The translations under genes and the position numbers were made by a program. Positions 6,161 through 9,437 of a DNA stretch of 9,437 nt are shown in pieces. The stretch lies in contig SBFI01000140.1 in assembly GCA_006227875.1 (NCBI GenBank), positions 1 to 9,437 on the forward strand, given 5' to 3'. Under the pieces are notes generated by a model, which saw only the letters and a list, made by a program, of their open reading frames with translations, made no database searches and was not told the origin of the DNA. How positions within the stretch are numbered: the first letter of the stretch is position 1; the number at the start of each line of letters is the position of its first letter. Origin of the DNA: Acidobacteriota bacterium. Its GTDB lineage: Bacteria; Acidobacteriota; Thermoanaerobaculia; Multivoradales; JAHEKO01.

Positions 6161-7453
6161 ATGCGCTCCGAAAACGAAGCGGCCGGCCTCCGTGCCGGCC
6201 GTCCAACCGTCTACCGCAATCAATTTGTCGCGGCTGTCGTCTGTGCGGCCTTGGGGCCGGCCTGTTCCGGTCCAGCCCCAGTTCCGCCGGCAGACGAGAC
6301 TTCGCGCGAAGCCACCACCTTTGAGTGGAGGCGGCTCGATCCACCGGCGAGCGACCGGTCCCTGGCTCCCAACCTCGCCATCGCCGGCAGCCAGGTGGTG
6401 CACACATGGCTGGAGAGGTACGACGGAGGAGAAGGTGTTGACACCCACCGTCTCCTCTTTTCTCGTCTGACCGACACCTGGACAAAACCGGTGGTCATCG
6501 CCGAGGGCGACGACTTCTTTGCCAATTGGGCCGACCTGCCGGCGGTGGTGGCGGCGGCGGATGGGAGTCTCACCGCCCACTGGCTGGCCAAGACCAGTGA
6601 GGAGACGTACGCCTACTCGATCTTTCTTGCTCGCTCGACCGATGGCGGATTGAGCTGGACACCACTTGGCCGGCTCAACGACGATGACACTCCGACCGAG
6701 CACGGGTTTGTCAGCTATATTGCCGATGGTGACGGGGTGCGGGCCTTCTGGCTCGACGGTCGCGGGATGGCCGAGGGCGGCCCGATGTCGCTGCGAACGG
6801 CGTTGATCGGCTCCCGGGTCGGAGCCGATGAGGTTCTCGACGAGCGAGTCTGCGAATGTTGCTCGACCGGTTCGGCGATGACATCCGCCGGACCGGTGGT
6901 GGTTTCTCGCGACCGCTCCGAAAGCGAGACCCGGGACATCTCGATCGTGCTTCGGGCCGACGGCGGGTGGGGCCGGCCTCGAGTTATCCACCAAGACGGT
7001 TGGCAGATCGACGGTTGCCCGGTCAATGGTCCGGAGATCGCTGCCGCTGGCGACGTCGTGGCGGTAGCCTGGTTCACTGCCGCGAATGCCGAGCCCAAAG
7101 TCCAGGTGGCCTTCTCACACGACGCCGGTTTGAGTTTTGGCCGGCCGGTGCTGATCGACGGCGGGGGCCCTCTGGGCAGGGTGGATATCGTTTTGGACGG
7201 CCGGGAGGCAGTGGTCTCCTGGCTGGCGTTCGGCGCCGAGATGGGCGAGGTTCGGCTGCGCCGAATCGCCGCCGACGGCACCAGCGGGCCGCCGGTAACG
7301 GTCGCCCGAACCGCCGCCAGCCGTGCCGCGGGGTTTCCGCGCCTGGTCCGCAACGGAGATCTTCTGTACCTCGCCTGGGTAGATGTGGGTGACGAGGGAA
7401 CGTCGAACATCCGGCTGCGCGAGATTCCGGTGGCCTCCGTTCCCAACTCCTGA
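6161..7453 (+). CDS. Secreted sialidase-like beta-propeller (BNR/Asp-box) protein with CxCC cysteine cluster
   Basis: The 430-residue protein has a basic N-terminus (YRNQ) and a short hydrophobic segment FVAAVVCAALGPACSG (about 22-37), read as a signal peptide; Cys35 may be lipidated but GPAC is a poor lipobox. The body is a repeated beta-strand pattern. Two Asp boxes of the sialidase/BNR type are visible: RSTDGGLSW (158-166) and FSHDAGLSF (318-326). A cysteine cluster CECC lies at 231-234, and WQIDGCPVNGP holds Cys286; this pairing recurs, from memory, in uncharacterised propeller proteins of this sort. The sialidase catalytic Arg triad, Tyr and Glu cannot be assigned with confidence, so enzyme activity should not be assumed; glycan binding or a metal or redox role is equally open. 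ATG 6161 is the only sensible start, yet no ribosome binding site sits at the usual distance (GGAG ends 20 bases before it) and a strong hairpin falls in codons 7-14. It follows sodC by 30 bases and is probably co-transcribed. Confidence 0.8.
   Translation: MRSENEAAGLRAGRPTVYRNQFVAAVVCAALGPACSGPAPVPPADETSREATTFEWRRLDPPASDRSLAPNLAIAGSQVVHTWLERYDGGEGVDTHRLLFSRLTDTWTKPVVIAEGDDFFANWADLPAVVAAADGSLTAHWLAKTSEETYAYSIFLARSTDGGLSWTPLGRLNDDDTPTEHGFVSYIADGDGVRAFWLDGRGMAEGGPMSLRTALIGSRVGADEVLDERVCECCSTGSAMTSAGPVVVSRDRSESETRDISIVLRADGGWGRPRVIHQDGWQIDGCPVNGPEIAAAGDVVAVAWFTAANAEPKVQVAFSHDAGLSFGRPVLIDGGGPLGRVDIVLDGREAVVSWLAFGAEMGEVRLRRIAADGTSGPPVTVARTAASRAAGFPRLVRNGDLLYLAWVDVGDEGTSNIRLREIPVASVPNS
6180..6201 (+). 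terminator. GC-rich hairpin inside the 5' end of the propeller gene
   Basis: CGGCCGGC (6180-6187), a 6-base loop CTCCGT, and GCCGGCCG (6194-6201) form a perfect 8-bp stem. It is preceded by the A-rich stretch AAAACGAAG but has no downstream T-run on the plus strand. It could attenuate read-through from sodC or lower translation of the propeller gene. Because it lies in codons 7-14 of that gene it may simply be coding sequence of a GC-rich genome. Confidence 0.3.
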
Positions 7454-7473
7454 GGTGGTCGACGTCGGCCACG

Positions 7474-7522
7474 TAGGGGAGGGCCTTGTGCCCTCCCTGG
7501 ACGGGGACAAACCCCGCCCCTA
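7474..7522. repeat. Double-hairpin REP/MITE-like palindromic element (49 bp)
   Basis: Outer arms TAGGGG (7474-7479) and CCCCTA (7517-7522) are complementary. Inside are two hairpins: GGGAGGGC (7477-7484) with GCCCTCCC (7490-7497), an 8-bp stem and 5-base loop CTTGT; and CGGGG (7502-7506) with CCCCG (7512-7516), a 5-bp stem and loop ACAAA. The outer arm shares three G residues with the first stem, so the two folds compete. The design, including the CTTGT and ACAAA loops, resembles short dispersed intergenic repeats I have seen in other bacterial genomes. It is non-coding, lies 20 bases after the propeller stop and may also help end that transcript. Confidence 0.65.
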
Positions 7523-7573
7523 AGCCAAAACGCCCCCACCTCCCGTGGCATACAATACGCGGACGTTTCGCGG

Positions 7574-7602
7574 TTGACAGGAGGGAGTGCTGCGAATACC
7601 GG
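7574..7602 (+). promoter_or_regulatory. Candidate aceE promoter
   Basis: TTGACA at 7574-7579 is a perfect -35 hexamer. With a 17-base spacer the -10 would be TACCGG at 7597-7602, which is poor. An alternative -10-like TACAAT occurs at 7551-7556 but lacks a -35. Either would give a leader of roughly 35-90 bases for aceE. No operator could be recognised. Confidence 0.35.
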
Positions 7603-7645
7603 GTGCAGGCGGACCGCATCTGAAGGGAAGCGAGGTCTGAGCCGG

Positions 7646-9437
7646 ATGAAGACGGACGTCGAAGAGAGCCGACACGAACGCGACATCGACCCGCAGGAGA
7701 CCCAGGAGTGGAAGGACGCGCTCGAGGAGGTGGTCGAGCGCGACGGTCCCGAGCGGGCGCACTTTCTGATCGAGTCGCTGGTCGACAAGGCGCGGCGCTC
7801 TGGGGCCTATCTCCCCTACAACGCCACCACCGCCTATATCAACACCATCCCGGCGCATCAGGAGGAGCAGCGGCCCGGCGACCCGGCGCTCGAGCGCCGC
7901 ATCAAGTCGATCATCCGCTGGAACGCCCTGGCGATGGTGGTCAAAGCCAACCGCGATGGCAAGAACCTGGGCGGGCACATCGCCACCTATCAGTCGGCGG
8001 CCAACCTGCTCGAGGTCGGTTTCAATCACTTCTTCCACGCCCCGACCGAAGAGCGCGGCGGCGATCTGGTGATGATCCAGGGCCACAGCTCACCGGGGAT
8101 CTATGCCCGCGCCTTCGTCGAGGGCCGGCTCACCGAAGAGCAGCTCTCGCTCTTCCGCCAGGAGGTGGACAAGAAGGGCATCTCTTCTTATCCCCACCCC
8201 TGGCTGATGCCCGACTTCTGGCAGTTCCCGACGGTGTCGATGGGGCTGACCTCGATCATGGCCATCTACCAGGCGCGGTTCATGAAGTACCTGCAGAACC
8301 GGGGGCTCATCGCCACCGACGATCGCAAGGTCTGGGCCTTCCTGGGTGACGGCGAGATGGACGAGCCCGAATCTTTGGGAGCCATCTCGCTCGGCTCGCG
8401 CGAGAAGCTCGACAACCTCATCTTTGTCATCAACTGCAATCTCCAGCGCCTCGATGGGCCGGTGCGGGGCAACGGCAAGATCATCCAGGAGCTCGAGGCG
8501 GTCTTCCGCGGTGCCGGCTGGAACGTCATCAAGGTAATCTGGGGCTCCAACTGGGATCGGCTGCTGGCCCGGGACACCAAGGGCCTGCTCCGCCGCCGGA
8601 TGGAGGAGGCGGTGGACGGCGACTACCAGGCCTACGCCGCCAGCGACGGTGCCTTTGTGCGCCGCCACTTCTTTGGCAAGTACCCCGAGCTGGAAGAGAT
8701 GGTGGCCGACATGTCGGACGAGGATCTGTGGCGGCTCAAGCGCGGCGGTCACGATCCGCAGAAGGTCTACGCCGCCTACGCCGCGGCGGTCAAGCACACC
8801 GGTCAGCCCACCGTCATCCTGGCCAAGACGGTCAAGGGGTACGGCATGGGGGAGGCGGGCGAAGGCCAGAACATCACCCATCAGCAGAAGAAGATGGGTG
8901 AAGAGGCGCTCCACCAGTTCCGCGACCGCTTCAACATCCCCGTCGCCGAGGACGAGATCGACGAGCTCCCTTTCTACAAGCCGGAAGCCGACAGCGCGGT
9001 CTCGCGCTATCTGCACGAGCGGCGACAGGCTTTGGGTGGCTATCTGCCGGCGCGCACCACCGAGGCGCCGCCGCTCGTGGTGCCGGAGCTCGAGACATTC
9101 GAGGCAGTGCTCGAGGGCAGCGGTGGACGTGAGGTCTCGACCACGATGGCCTTTGTGCGGCTGTTGATGGCGCTGACCCGGGACAAGCAGATCAAGGATC
9201 ACATCGTCCCCATCGTCGCCGACGAGGCGCGCACCTTCGGCATGGAGGGGATGTTCCGGCAGGTGGGGATCTACGCCCCGGAGGGCCAGCTCTACACCCC
9301 CGAGGATGCCGACCAGCTCGCCTACTACCGGGAAGAGAAGCCCGGCCAGATCCTCCAGGAGGGGCTCTCGGAGGCGGGGTCGCTCTGCTCCTGGATCGCC
9401 GGCGGTACCGCCCACGCCAACTACGGCATCAACATGG
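7646..9437 (+). CDS. aceE: Pyruvate dehydrogenase E1 component, homodimeric AceE type (3' truncated)
   Basis: The ThDP-dependent E1 enzyme decarboxylates pyruvate and reductively acetylates the lipoyl group of E2 (AceF) in the cytoplasmic pyruvate dehydrogenase complex. The frame from ATG 7646 runs off the window after 597 complete codons; the family is about 890 residues, so about 290 are missing. The N-terminus (DIDPQETQEWKDALEEVV) aligns with the E2-binding start of E. coli AceE. Against remembered E. coli numbering everything is offset by five: His111 (GGHIATYQS, H106), His147 (QGHSSPG, H142), Asp235 in GDGEMDEPES (D230), Asn265 and Gln267 in NCNLQRLDGP (N260, Q262; Mg-ThDP ligands), the His of NITHQ (H407), and Glu576 (E571, cofactor-activating). 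All are intact. GAGG at 7632-7635 is ten bases before the ATG, a slightly long spacing. No pdhR-like regulator precedes it; aceF would be expected downstream. Confidence 0.97.
   Translation, partial: MKTDVEESRHERDIDPQETQEWKDALEEVVERDGPERAHFLIESLVDKARRSGAYLPYNATTAYINTIPAHQEEQRPGDPALERRIKSIIRWNALAMVVKANRDGKNLGGHIATYQSAANLLEVGFNHFFHAPTEERGGDLVMIQGHSSPGIYARAFVEGRLTEEQLSLFRQEVDKKGISSYPHPWLMPDFWQFPTVSMGLTSIMAIYQARFMKYLQNRGLIATDDRKVWAFLGDGEMDEPESLGAISLGSREKLDNLIFVINCNLQRLDGPVRGNGKIIQELEAVFRGAGWNVIKVIWGSNWDRLLARDTKGLLRRRMEEAVDGDYQAYAASDGAFVRRHFFGKYPELEEMVADMSDEDLWRLKRGGHDPQKVYAAYAAAVKHTGQPTVILAKTVKGYGMGEAGEGQNITHQQKKMGEEALHQFRDRFNIPVAEDEIDELPFYKPEADSAVSRYLHERRQALGGYLPARTTEAPPLVVPELETFEAVLEGSGGREVSTTMAFVRLLMALTRDKQIKDHIVPIVADEARTFGMEGMFRQVGIYAPEGQLYTPEDADQLAYYREEKPGQILQEGLSEAGSLCSWIAGGTAHANYGINM

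Noticed and set aside
7454..7645. Possible small gene or riboswitch between the propeller gene and aceE.
   Set aside because: I found no credible start with a ribosome binding site and no recognisable aptamer core; the structured part is the double-hairpin repeat.
8090..9415. Long minus-strand open frame (441 codons) across the aceE region.
   Set aside because: It is the antisense shadow of aceE, a highly conserved enzyme; its translation is low-complexity (Leu, Val, Gly, Arg, His rich) with no recognisable motif.
1..9437. CRISPR array, tRNA, rRNA, insertion sequence or defence island.
   Set aside because: No regularly spaced repeats, cloverleaf with CCA-type end, ribosomal signature or transposase motif was seen on either strand.

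Overview
The window is GC-rich (visibly well over 60% by eye), tightly packed chromosomal DNA. It comes from a Gram-negative-type bacterium: it carries a homodimeric AceE-type pyruvate dehydrogenase, lipoprotein signal peptides and a periplasmic-type Cu,Zn superoxide dismutase. The mix of secreted hydrolases (M3 peptidase, sulfatase-like lipoprotein ending in an LRTLGYLD-type tail, two-domain M14 carboxypeptidase, BNR/sialidase-like propeller with a CxCC motif) resembles Acidobacteriota (for example Thermoanaerobaculia-like lineages) or myxobacteria/deltaproteobacteria. That taxonomic guess is inference from family resemblance only.

Layout: (1) 1-1062 (+), the C-terminal part of an oligoendopeptidase F/M3B metallopeptidase, cut by the left window edge. 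(2) 1067-2762 (+), four bases downstream, a sulfatase/alkaline-phosphatase-superfamily lipoprotein gene whose frame is broken near 1906-1919 by what looks like a 7-bp tandem duplication; removing one copy restores a canonical protein. (3) 2759-5362 (-), a secreted M14 zinc carboxypeptidase of 867 residues with an amidotransferase-like C-terminal domain; its stop codon overlaps the sulfatase stop in a shared CTAG. (4) 5363-5551, a divergent intergenic region with a candidate promoter and a strong ribosome binding site. (5) 5552-6130 (+), a lipoprotein Cu,Zn superoxide dismutase with all metal ligands present. (6) 6161-7453 (+), a secreted sialidase-like beta-propeller protein with Asp boxes and an unusual cysteine cluster. 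(7) 7454-7645, an intergenic region holding a 49-bp double-hairpin repeat and a candidate promoter. (8) 7646-9437 (+), aceE, the first 597 residues of the pyruvate dehydrogenase E1 component, cut by the right window edge.

Functionally, the left half looks like an exported or peripheral degradation set (peptidase, sulfatase-like enzyme, carboxypeptidase). The middle is an envelope pair (superoxide dismutase lipoprotein plus propeller protein), and the right edge begins central carbon metabolism. I see no CRISPR array, tRNA, rRNA, transposase, phage gene or obvious defence system. The points most worth a second look are the duplication-frameshifted sulfatase and its Thr-type nucleophile, the double-hairpin repeat upstream of aceE, and the CxCC propeller next to sodC. 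I do not see convincing evidence of a wholly undescribed system.
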